Positions 1 through 8,834 of a stretch of 16,210 nucleotides of DNA are shown piece after piece (position 1 is the first letter of the stretch; every line of letters begins with the position of its first letter). The notes under the pieces were generated by a model. That model did not search any database, was not told where the DNA came from, and was given only the letters and a program-made list of their open reading frames with translations. Both the position numbers and the translations under genes were made by a program. The DNA is from an uncultured Prevotella sp. (lineage in GTDB: Bacteria > Bacteroidota > Bacteroidia > Bacteroidales > Bacteroidaceae): assembly GCA_934183135.1 (NCBI GenBank), contig CAKPRX010000052.1, positions 1-16,210 of the forward strand, read 5' to 3'.

Positions 1-482
1 TCACCATCGACAACAGCCAGCACCTGGACGCCACCTTAGCCTCGGCCATGGACCCCAACTCGTCGGGCACTTTCTGACTCATAGGTTACACCATCCATGG
101 CGGTGCCACCTACTTTACCTTTATCAACAACCGGGGCACCCACTCGGAGAGCATCTTTAACGCCATCGACGACCGCCTGAAGAGCCAGGAGCACCTGGGA
201 CTCAACGGCCGTATCATCGTGGGCTACGGCAATATGGACAATCCTCCCTCGTTCTATGCCTACGACGGCGAGTGCCCCAACTGCTTCGACCCCAACGCCC
301 TACCCCTGCGCAGCTACCCCCTCAGCCTCGACAACCAGGGCATCGGCATCGCCACCTGCGCCAAGTGTCATCGCCAGTACCGCCTCAACCAGGAGGGCAT
401 CGTGGCCAACAACACCGGCAAGCCCCTCGAACAGTACCGGGCCAGCAGCACAGGCGCCCACGGTCGCCTGCAGGTCTATTAG
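1..482 (+). pseudogene. Two-CxxC (Rieske-like / zinc-ribbon-like) protein, 3' part, interrupted by in-frame TGA
   Basis: One frame reads as convincing protein from the window edge to a TAG at 480-482, with a single TGA at 75-77. Upstream it reads LDATLASAMDPNSSGTF and downstream LIGYT, then FNAIDDRL, FYAYDGECPNCFDPNALPL, TCAKCHRQYRLN, and an end at GRLQVY. The paired CPNC and CAKC motifs suggest a metal-binding or Rieske-fold-like domain, but the Cys-x-His pairs of a true Rieske [2Fe-2S] site are absent. From memory, similar Bacteroidetes lipoproteins have this layout, with the Cys pairs in the C-terminal third. A lipoprotein signal would lie outside the window. The frame is coherent on both sides of the TGA, so a point nonsense mutation or a base-call error is likelier than a frameshift. 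A truncated product could start at the GTG at 219 or the ATG at 234. Function is not known. Confidence 0.6.
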
Positions 483-525
483 CTAAAACTCACTCAACAC
501 AAACATTCCTGACAGCAGCAACGAA

Positions 526-555
526 ACCGACCAATATCGGTCTTACGAATATTGG
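526..555. other. Two overlapping, mutually exclusive small hairpins
   Basis: ACCGA (526-530) can pair with TCGGT (537-541) around a 6-base loop. CCAATAT (531-537) can instead pair with ATATTGG (549-555) around an 11-base loop. They share bases, so only one can form at a time. No T-run follows, so a standard intrinsic terminator is not supported. This is the only structure seen in the 319-base gap (483-801), apart from the promoter in front of the receptor gene. Confidence 0.35.
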
Positions 556-741
556 CAGCGGAGAATAGCATCTATACCATGGCCAATAAGGTCAAAAACA
601 AGTGCACGAGTCCCCTGGTCGTGGCAAAGGCAGAATGAGAGACAATGGATAAGAAATCGCGCATCATTATCTGGCGCAGTGTTAAATAGCCCCAAAAGCA
701 CAAGATACCCCCCCCATTCTGTTAATTGTTACTAATCAGAG

Positions 742-772
742 GTTGAACGTATTACTTTTTTAGATATATTTA
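742..772 (+). promoter_or_regulatory. Candidate Bacteroidetes-type promoter for the outer-membrane receptor gene
   Basis: GTTG at 742-745, a 19-base spacer, then TATATTTA at 765-772, which differs from TAnnTTTG only at the last base. Transcription would start near 779, giving a leader of about 20 bases before the ATG at 802. The spacing agrees with other promoters in this window, but the match to consensus is imperfect. Confidence 0.4.
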
Positions 773-801
773 CAGCACTTAAAATAAAAAAGGATACTAC
801 C

Positions 802-3372
802 ATGCGATGCCTAAGACCCACAACCACCACCAATGCGCTACGCTGTATAGCACTCATCATCGTACTCACAGCCCTATCTACCATACCAGCCAGGACGCAG
901 ACCAGGGCGCAGGCCGCCAAAGCCCCCACATGCCTGATTACCGGAACCATACGCGACAAAGCCACGCACGAGCCCGAGCTGGCCGCCACCGTCATCGTGG
1001 CCAAGGCACAGCAGCCCAAGGTGGCCATCAAGAAGGGAGTAACCGATACTGGCGGAACCTTCACCCTGGCACTGCCCGCCACCGAGGGCCACTATGTGCT
1101 CACAGCCTCGGTCCTGGGCAAGAAGGCGGCACAAGTAAAGTTTACGGTGGCACCGACCGACACCCTCGTTGCCCTGGGCGACATCCTGCTGGCCGACGAT
1201 GCCCGTCTGCTCAAGGAGGTACAGGTGCTGGCACAAAAGCCCTTAGTGACCATGGATGTAGACAAGCTGACATACGATGTGGCCTCTGACCCCGATGCCA
1301 AGTACATGATGACCTCGGAGATACTCAACAAGGTGCCGCTGCTCGATGTCGACGGCGAGGGCAACATCAAGATGAACGGTACCACCAATTTTCTCATTCT
1401 GCAGAACGGCCGACGCACCGCCGTGACACGCCGCCCCAAGGACATCCTGCGCTCGCTGCCCGCCGAGCTTATCAAGAGCATCGAGGTCATCACCTCGCCG
1501 GGGGCCAAGTACGATGCCGAGGGTATAGGCGGCATTATCAACATCGTGATGCAGCGCCGCTATGAAGGACACCTTACCAGCCTCAACGGAGCGGTGAACA
1601 ACATGGGATTTAACACCGGCGTATCGTCCACCACCAAGATAGGACGGTTCTCGATAGACGGATATGTGAGTTACAACCGCATACTGACCCCTGCCGGCGG
1701 CAGCGCCAGCCAGACCTACAACTATGGCTCGGACACCCGCGCCTACCAGCAGACAGACAGCAAGTCGAAGATGCAGGGCAGCACCGAGTTTAGCAACATC
1801 AACGCCAGTTACGAGCTGGACAGCCTGCAACTGCTCACCCTCTCGCTGTCGGGCATGGGCAGCCAGCGGTGTCTGCCCTCCTGGGGAAGCACACAGATGT
1901 GGAACCGAGACCGCTCGCAGATGGCCTACTCATACCTGCGCAACAACGCAACCAAGGAATCGTTTCTCAACGGCACGGCCGGCATAGACTATCAGCGCAC
2001 GGGGCGTCATAACAAGCAGCGCCTTACCACCCTGTCGTACCAGATAAGCACCAATCCACAGTGGGTAAAAGACCATACGCAGTACAGCGACCTCATTAAC
2101 AACACCCCCACTGACCTAACCGAGGAGCTGCAGCTCTACGACAACCGTACCGACCGCGATAACAAGAGCATCGAGCATACGCTACAGGCCGACTACACCT
2201 CGCCCATCGACAAGCACAACACCATAGAGGCCGGCCTCAAGTACATAGCGCGCAACAACGAGAGTACCAACGACATATACGATGCCCGCACCCAGGACGG
2301 CGACTACATCTACAACACGCAGCGCAGCAACCACTACAAGAATCGCAACGACATCCTGGCCGCCTATCTCAGTTATACCTACCGCGGGTCGCTCCTGTCT
2401 CTTATGCCCGGCCTACGCTACGAGTACACCTACCAGGACATACGCTACCTCTCGGGAGCCATAGGCTCTGACGCCGACTATACCGGACACTATGCCTACC
2501 TGGTGCCCTCGATGAAGGTCAGCTTCAAGGTGGGCCGCCACCAGTCGCTCCGCCTCGACTACGGCATGCGCCTATCGCGCCCCAGTATCTACTACCTCAA
2601 CCCCTACTTCAACAACCTCAACCCACAGTATATCACCCAGGGCAACGGCCAGCTGGATGCCGAGCGCAGCCATAACATCGGCCTCACCTATGGCAACTTT
2701 ACCCGCCGGCTCAACCTCAGCATGTCGCTCGACTACCGCCGGCTCGACAATGGCATCGAGCAGGTGAGCCGCATCATCGGCGACGGGGGCGAATACTTCG
2801 ACAACGGCAAGCACTATGCTGCCCAGGGTGCCATGTACACCACCTATATGAATATAGGCCGCACCCAGCGCACGGCACTCGACCTATACCTACGCTGGAA
2901 CATGACCAACCGCATAAGCTGGACCATCAACAGCAACGTGTCTTACCTCGACCTCGCTGACCCTGGCCGTCAACTGCGCAACCACGGATGGCAAACTTAT
3001 CTCAGCGCCAGTACCTCGGTACAGCTGCCAGCCGACATACGCTTCTCGGGACGCCTGGCCTACAGCAGCCGAAGCGTGATGCTGCAGGGCGAGGACAACT
3101 CGCTGGTCACATACAACTTCGGGCTTACCCGCTCGTTCCTCAAGAACCGCCGGCTCACCCTGTCGCTTATGGCCAGCGATGTGTTCAAGAGTTGGATAAC
3201 ACGCAGCCGTACCACCTATGGCACCAATTTCTATACCCAAAGCCATAACCAGGTCAAGCGCCAGTACTACGGTCTTACGCTGATGTACCGCTTCGGCACT
3301 CTCCGCCAGTCGGGTACCAAGCGCGCCAGCCACGGCATACACAACGACGACCTCAAGGCGGCCGCCCGCTAA
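802..3372 (+). CDS. Outer-membrane beta-barrel receptor-like protein (TonB-dependent receptor superfamily)
   Basis: An 856-residue protein that should sit in the outer membrane. A hydrophobic Sec-type signal (about residues 11-37) is followed by a carboxypeptidase-regulatory-like Ig fold (about 45-130, starting LITGTIRDKATHEPELAATV). Next comes a plug-like domain (about 145-253) with LNKVPLLDVDGEGNI, the segment SLPAELIKSIEVITSPGAKY (219-238) and GGIINIVM. The remaining ~600 residues alternate in polar and aromatic residues as in a large beta-barrel and end at YYGLTLMYRFG. A basic tail of about 25 residues follows, so the protein does not end on the usual terminal aromatic residue. This architecture matches the Bacteroidetes outer membrane beta-barrel family related to SusC/TonB receptors. 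No SusD-like partner or clear TonB box is visible and the substrate cannot be inferred. The ATG at 802 is preceded by A-rich sequence (AAAAAAGGATACTACC) and a candidate promoter. Confidence 0.88.
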   Translation: MRCLRPTTTTNALRCIALIIVLTALSTIPARTQTRAQAAKAPTCLITGTIRDKATHEPELAATVIVAKAQQPKVAIKKGVTDTGGTFTLALPATEGHYVLTASVLGKKAAQVKFTVAPTDTLVALGDILLADDARLLKEVQVLAQKPLVTMDVDKLTYDVASDPDAKYMMTSEILNKVPLLDVDGEGNIKMNGTTNFLILQNGRRTAVTRRPKDILRSLPAELIKSIEVITSPGAKYDAEGIGGIINIVMQRRYEGHLTSLNGAVNNMGFNTGVSSTTKIGRFSIDGYVSYNRILTPAGGSASQTYNYGSDTRAYQQTDSKSKMQGSTEFSNINASYELDSLQLLTLSLSGMGSQRCLPSWGSTQMWNRDRSQMAYSYLRNNATKESFLNGTAGIDYQRTGRHNKQRLTTLSYQISTNPQWVKDHTQYSDLINNTPTDLTEELQLYDNRTDRDNKSIEHTLQADYTSPIDKHNTIEAGLKYIARNNESTNDIYDARTQDGDYIYNTQRSNHYKNRNDILAAYLSYTYRGSLLSLMPGLRYEYTYQDIRYLSGAIGSDADYTGHYAYLVPSMKVSFKVGRHQSLRLDYGMRLSRPSIYYLNPYFNNLNPQYITQGNGQLDAERSHNIGLTYGNFTRRLNLSMSLDYRRLDNGIEQVSRIIGDGGEYFDNGKHYAAQGAMYTTYMNIGRTQRTALDLYLRWNMTNRISWTINSNVSYLDLADPGRQLRNHGWQTYLSASTSVQLPADIRFSGRLAYSSRSVMLQGEDNSLVTYNFGLTRSFLKNRRLTLSLMASDVFKSWITRSRTTYGTNFYTQSHNQVKRQYYGLTLMYRFGTLRQSGTKRASHGIHNDDLKAAAR

Positions 3373-3462
3373 GTGGGCTGCCGTAGCGCTGACAGACAGA
3401 GAGGCCGATGGTGCCAACTCGTCTACGTTATGTAGAGCGGAGCCTGTAAAAAAGCTTTACAC

Positions 3463-3516
3463 ACGGCTGTATATTTATGCAAAAACGCCTCTTGTCTTGC
3501 ATAAATATACAGTCGT
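3463..3516. repeat. 20-bp-stem inverted repeat with 14-base loop
   Basis: The arm 3463-3482 pairs with 3497-3516. The inner 16 bp (CTGTATATTTATGCAA with TTGCATAAATATACAG) are perfect, followed outward by a G.T pair and three more pairs. The loop is 3483-3496. It lies about 90 bases after the receptor stop codon but has no following T-tract, so it is not a classical terminator. Each arm contains a TGCATAAATATACA box that recurs nearly unchanged in the palindrome at 3882-3899. Confidence 0.7.
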
Positions 3517-3611
3517 AACACCCGTTTTACGGGGCGTCATTTCCGGATTTTTTCAACAAGCCAGGACTGATTTTAGAGTCATCGGGGATGTTTAGGGCCA
3601 TCACGAGGGCC

Positions 3612-3632
3612 GTAAAAGTAACTATCTTTTAC
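3612..3632. repeat. Short inverted repeat (7-bp stem)
   Basis: GTAAAAG at 3612-3618 pairs with CTTTTAC at 3626-3632 around the loop TAACTAT. It is small and could be chance alone, but it belongs to the series of hairpins in this spacer. Confidence 0.35.
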
Positions 3633-3708
3633 AAAAAAGAGGCTTTCAGCACCTTTTTACTCTCTATTTTCGGCTCTTCCGAGGACGATTTTTCGGGTCG
3701 CCGCGATG

Positions 3709-3770
3709 GTCATTTTTGTGCTCGCGATGGTCATTACGTTTCTAATGACCATCGCGAGCGAAAAAATGAC
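3709..3770. repeat. 62-base near-perfect hairpin
   Basis: The inner stem is 17 perfect base pairs: 3720-3736 (GCTCGCGATGGTCATTA) with 3743-3759, around the 6-base loop CGTTTC. After one G.T pair and one mismatch, nine more pairs follow (3709-3717 GTCATTTTT with 3762-3770). The sequence CGCGATGGTCATT also occurs as a direct repeat just before and within the left arm (about 3702 and 3723). No T-run follows on the plus strand. The length and fidelity suggest selection on structure or recent origin as a mobile palindromic repeat. Confidence 0.75.
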
Positions 3771-3778
3771 GGTTTTCG

Positions 3779-3808
3779 GGTGGCCGGAAAATGGCTGTTT
3801 TCGCCACC
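3779..3808. repeat. Inverted repeat directly after the 62-base hairpin
   Basis: GGTGGC at 3779-3784 pairs with GCCACC at 3803-3808. Inside it, with a bulge, GAAAA-like bases can pair with TTTTC. It starts nine bases after the previous hairpin, so the two may form one structural unit. Confidence 0.45.
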
Positions 3809-3881
3809 GCAGCCCACACGGCGAGCGTACAGACAAAATATAAAAGCCCAAAAGGCACCTGGCAGACGCCCAAACGCCAAA

Positions 3882-3899
3882 AATGTATATTTATACATT
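3882..3899. repeat. 18-bp palindrome AATGTATATTTATACATT, ARG-box-like
   Basis: AATGTATA, TT, TATACATT form a perfect palindrome. Its core TGTATAAATATACA (minus-strand reading) differs at one base from the boxes in the arms of the 3463-3516 hairpin. The symmetry and A+T core resemble ArgR-type operators (TGnATnnnnATnCA), but no arginine gene is nearby and no promoter was recognised beside it, so a regulatory role is only a possibility. Confidence 0.4.
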
Positions 3900-3947
3900 A
3901 TCAGAAAAATCTTTACGATACAGGCCCGGCAAGCAGAAAGGTTAACA

Positions 3948-4004
3948 AGTGTGCCCGAAACGGCTCAGCCACTCAGGGGCGAGGGGCAGCGTTTCGGGCA
4001 CACT
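3948..4004 (-). terminator. Inverted repeat after the beta-galactosidase gene, possible terminator
   Basis: AGTGTGCCCGAAACG (3948-3962) pairs perfectly over 15 bp with 3990-4004, around a 27-base loop. It starts 29 bases beyond the beta-galactosidase stop (minus-strand direction), where a terminator is expected. The minus-strand sequence after the stem (CTTGTTAACCTTTCT) is only modestly T-rich and the loop is long, so termination by this element is plausible but not typical. Confidence 0.4.
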
Positions 4005-4033
4005 CACTTGATGGCCGCCATCAGCGGCACGGA

Positions 4034-7183
<3,150 letters not shown>

Positions 7184-7204
7184 TTACTTTCAGGATTGAC
7201 ATTA

Positions 7205-7212
7205 CAAAATTA
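7205..7212 (-). promoter_or_regulatory. Candidate -7 box for the beta-galactosidase gene
   Basis: On the minus strand this reads TAATTTTG, a full match to TAnnTTTG. It predicts a start near 7198 and a leader of about 36 bases. No convincing TTTG upstream box lies at the usual spacing. It overlaps the upstream region of the divergent gene, so the two may be co-regulated. Confidence 0.4.
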
Positions 7213-7226
7213 AGGAAAAACAATGG

Positions 7227-7234
7227 TAACTTTG
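7227..7234 (+). promoter_or_regulatory. Candidate -7 box for the esterase/NT5C-like fusion gene
   Basis: TAACTTTG matches TAnnTTTG exactly, 18 bases before the ATG at 7253. An upstream TTG exists at 7196-7198, but the 28-base gap is too long. If the start is near 7241, the leader to 7253 is only about 12 bases. That leaves the ATGs at 7289 and 7307 as alternative translation starts. Confidence 0.45.
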
Positions 7235-7252
7235 CACTAAAAATCATAAAAA

Positions 7253-8248
7253 ATGACAAATCCATATATCACCACTTACCCCGACGTGATGAGGGGCAAG
7301 AAAATAATGTACGTACACGGGTTCATGTCATCGGCCCAGAGCGGCACGGTGACTCTCCTGCAGACACTGCTGCCCAGTGCCACGGTGGTGGCCGAGGACA
7401 TCCCCATACACCCGGCCGAGGCCATGGACATGCTGACACGCATGGCCGAGCGCGAGCAGCCCGACCTGATCATAGGAACCTCGATGGGCGGCATGTACAC
7501 GGAGATGCTGCGCGGGTATGACCGCATAGTGGTAAACCCGGCTTTCGAGATGGGGCAGACCATGACCAAGAGCAACATGATAGGGCGCATGACGTTTCAG
7601 AACCCACGCAAGGACGGCGTGGAGGAACTGGTGGTAACCAAGGCGCTGGTCAAGGAGTATGCCGAGATGACCCAGCACTGCTTCGCGGACATTACACCCG
7701 AGGAGCAGCGCCGTGTGTACGGCCTCTTCGGCGACAACGACCCGCAGGTTCACACCTTCGACATCTTCCACGGGCACTATCCGCAGGCCATCTACTTCCA
7801 CGGTGAGCACCGGCTGGTCGAAAAGGTGGTGTGCCGATACCTGATACCCGTAGTACGATGGATAGACGACCGCCAGGAGGGGCGCGAGCGGCCCGTAGTG
7901 CTGATGGGCATAGACACGCTGCGCGACAGCTACGGCAAGCAGGCTTCATCCATGCGCAAGGCGTTCGAGCGCCTCATCGAGCAGTACGACGTACACATCG
8001 TGGCAACGGCTCCCACCAACGACCCGGCAGCCATCAGCGCCGACGGGGCATGGGTGGCCGACAACCTGTCGGCTCCGGCCTGGAACAGGGTCATCTATAC
8101 CAACACGCCGCAGCTGCTCTGCGCCGACTATCTCATCACGGCACAGCCCGCAGAGGGTTTTATGGGTACCGTGATAGACTTTGGCAGCGACAAGTTCAAG
8201 ACCTGGGAGGAGGTCATCACCTACTTTGACCTGTTAGGGGGCCAGTAG
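7253..8248 (+). CDS. YqiA/YcfP-like esterase fused to a degenerate NT5C-like (HAD) domain
   Basis: A 331-residue, apparently cytoplasmic two-domain protein. Residues ~15-200 form an alpha/beta-hydrolase of the YqiA/YcfP type, with MYVHGF near the start, nucleophile-elbow GTSMGG (Ser77), a likely acid at Asp161 or Asp163 (GLFGDNDP), and a likely base at His186 (GEHRL). Such proteins are small esterases or thioesterases with poorly defined substrates. Residues ~213-328 resemble the 5'(3')-deoxyribonucleotidase (NT5C) family: VVLMGIDTLRDS, VATAPTNDP, RVIYTNTPQLLCADYLI and the end FGSDKFKTWEEVITYF. The expected DxD motif has become GID, the paired acidic residues of the late motif have become TAQ, and no clear catalytic Lys is visible, so this half is probably not a phosphatase. 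The start could also be at residue 13 or 19, closer to the usual start of esterase relatives. The esterase call is firmer than the C-terminal one. Confidence 0.82.
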   Translation: MTNPYITTYPDVMRGKKIMYVHGFMSSAQSGTVTLLQTLLPSATVVAEDIPIHPAEAMDMLTRMAEREQPDLIIGTSMGGMYTEMLRGYDRIVVNPAFEMGQTMTKSNMIGRMTFQNPRKDGVEELVVTKALVKEYAEMTQHCFADITPEEQRRVYGLFGDNDPQVHTFDIFHGHYPQAIYFHGEHRLVEKVVCRYLIPVVRWIDDRQEGRERPVVLMGIDTLRDSYGKQASSMRKAFERLIEQYDVHIVATAPTNDPAAISADGAWVADNLSAPAWNRVIYTNTPQLLCADYLITAQPAEGFMGTVIDFGSDKFKTWEEVITYFDLLGGQ

Positions 8249-8273
8249 ACTGGCAGGACGCCTCGCCGCCGGC

Positions 8274-8741
8274 TCAGTACTCGGTCTTGGTAGTGCTGTC
8301 GGCCCACGCCCGGAAAGCGCCCTTGGCCTCGTCGGGCAGCAGCAGGTCCATGGGCTTGTGCCGATGGGCCGGACTGAGGGCCAACTCCTGATAGATAAAG
8401 TCGTCGTCGAAACCTATGGCGGCCGCGTCCTTACGGTCGTTGGCGTAGTAGATGTGGTCCAGATGGGCCCAGTAGATGGCACCCAGGCACATGGGGCAAG
8501 GCTCGCACGAAGTGTAAATCTCGCATCCGCTCAGGTCGAACGTGCCCAGCCGCAGGGCGGCGGCGCGTATGGCACTCACCTCGGCATGGGCCGTGGGGTC
8601 GGTGTCCAGGGTCACCCTGTTGGCCGCCTCGGCCACGATGACCCCATCGCGGGCTATCACGGCACCAAAGGGGCCGCCGCCCTTGCGCACGCTGTCCTCG
8701 CTCAGGGCGATGGCGCGGCGCATCAGTTCTTCTTTAGTCAT
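8274..8741 (-). CDS. guaD: Guanine deaminase (CDA-fold, GuaD type)
   Basis: A 155-residue zinc-dependent nucleobase deaminase expected to convert guanine to xanthine and ammonia in purine salvage. Zinc and catalytic residues are in place: TAHAEV (His52, Glu54) and CEPCPMC (Cys82, Cys85). GGPFGAVI (22-29), the stretch LGAIYWA, GFDDDFIY and the C-terminal FRAW...EY end all match the B. subtilis GuaD pattern more closely than tRNA adenosine deaminase TadA. The frame is open to 8795, but the start at 8741 is preferred because the promoter predicts transcription starting near 8759, and family members begin here. It converges with the esterase fusion gene, with only 25 bases between the stop codons. 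A related substrate such as cytosine or another purine cannot be excluded. Confidence 0.9.
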   Translation of the reverse strand: MTKEELMRRAIALSEDSVRKGGGPFGAVIARDGVIVAEAANRVTLDTDPTAHAEVSAIRAAALRLGTFDLSGCEIYTSCEPCPMCLGAIYWAHLDHIYYANDRKDAAAIGFDDDFIYQELALSPAHRHKPMDLLLPDEAKGAFRAWADSTTKTEY

Positions 8742-8765
8742 AATGAGTATCGTTAGATTTGCCTG

Positions 8766-8796
8766 CAAACTTATTCTTTTTTCGCGAGACGGCAAA
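8766..8796 (-). promoter_or_regulatory. Consensus Bacteroidetes promoter of guaD
   Basis: On the minus strand, TTTG (8793-8796), a 19-base spacer and TAAGTTTG (8766-8773) match the Bacteroidetes consensus fully. Transcription should begin near 8759, about 18 bases before the ATG at 8741. Confidence 0.75.
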
Positions 8797-8834
8797 TCAT
8801 TCCAAGCTAAAAAACGCTAAAAACACCGCTGTCA

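Larger units (their letters stand above)
3373..4033. other. Hairpin-rich intergenic region between convergent genes
   Basis: These 661 bases lie between the 3' ends of the receptor gene (+) and the beta-galactosidase gene (-). No convincing protein was found; the open frames across it have implausible composition and run through the stem-loops. At least seven inverted repeats occur: 3445-3461, 3463-3516, 3612-3632, 3709-3770, 3779-3808, 3882-3899 and 3948-4004. The density and near-perfection of the pairing exceed what two transcription terminators need. The region could hold bidirectional terminators, a structured RNA, or one or more copies of a short non-coding repeat. Confidence 0.6.

Noticed and set aside
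3445..3461. TGTAAA/TTTACA hairpin as receptor-gene terminator
   Set aside because: The stem is only 6 bp of A+T-rich sequence and no T-run follows.
3463..4004. The repeats as a CRISPR array
   Set aside because: The inverted repeats differ from each other in sequence and spacing; there are no regular direct repeats with unique spacers and no cas genes.
8274..8741. tRNA adenosine deaminase TadA
   Set aside because: The LGAIYWA, GFDDDFIY and FRAW motifs and the C-terminal EY fit guanine deaminase better.
8742..8795. An 18-residue N-terminal extension of guanine deaminase
   Set aside because: It would begin upstream of the predicted transcription start near 8759, and family members begin at the ATG at 8741.
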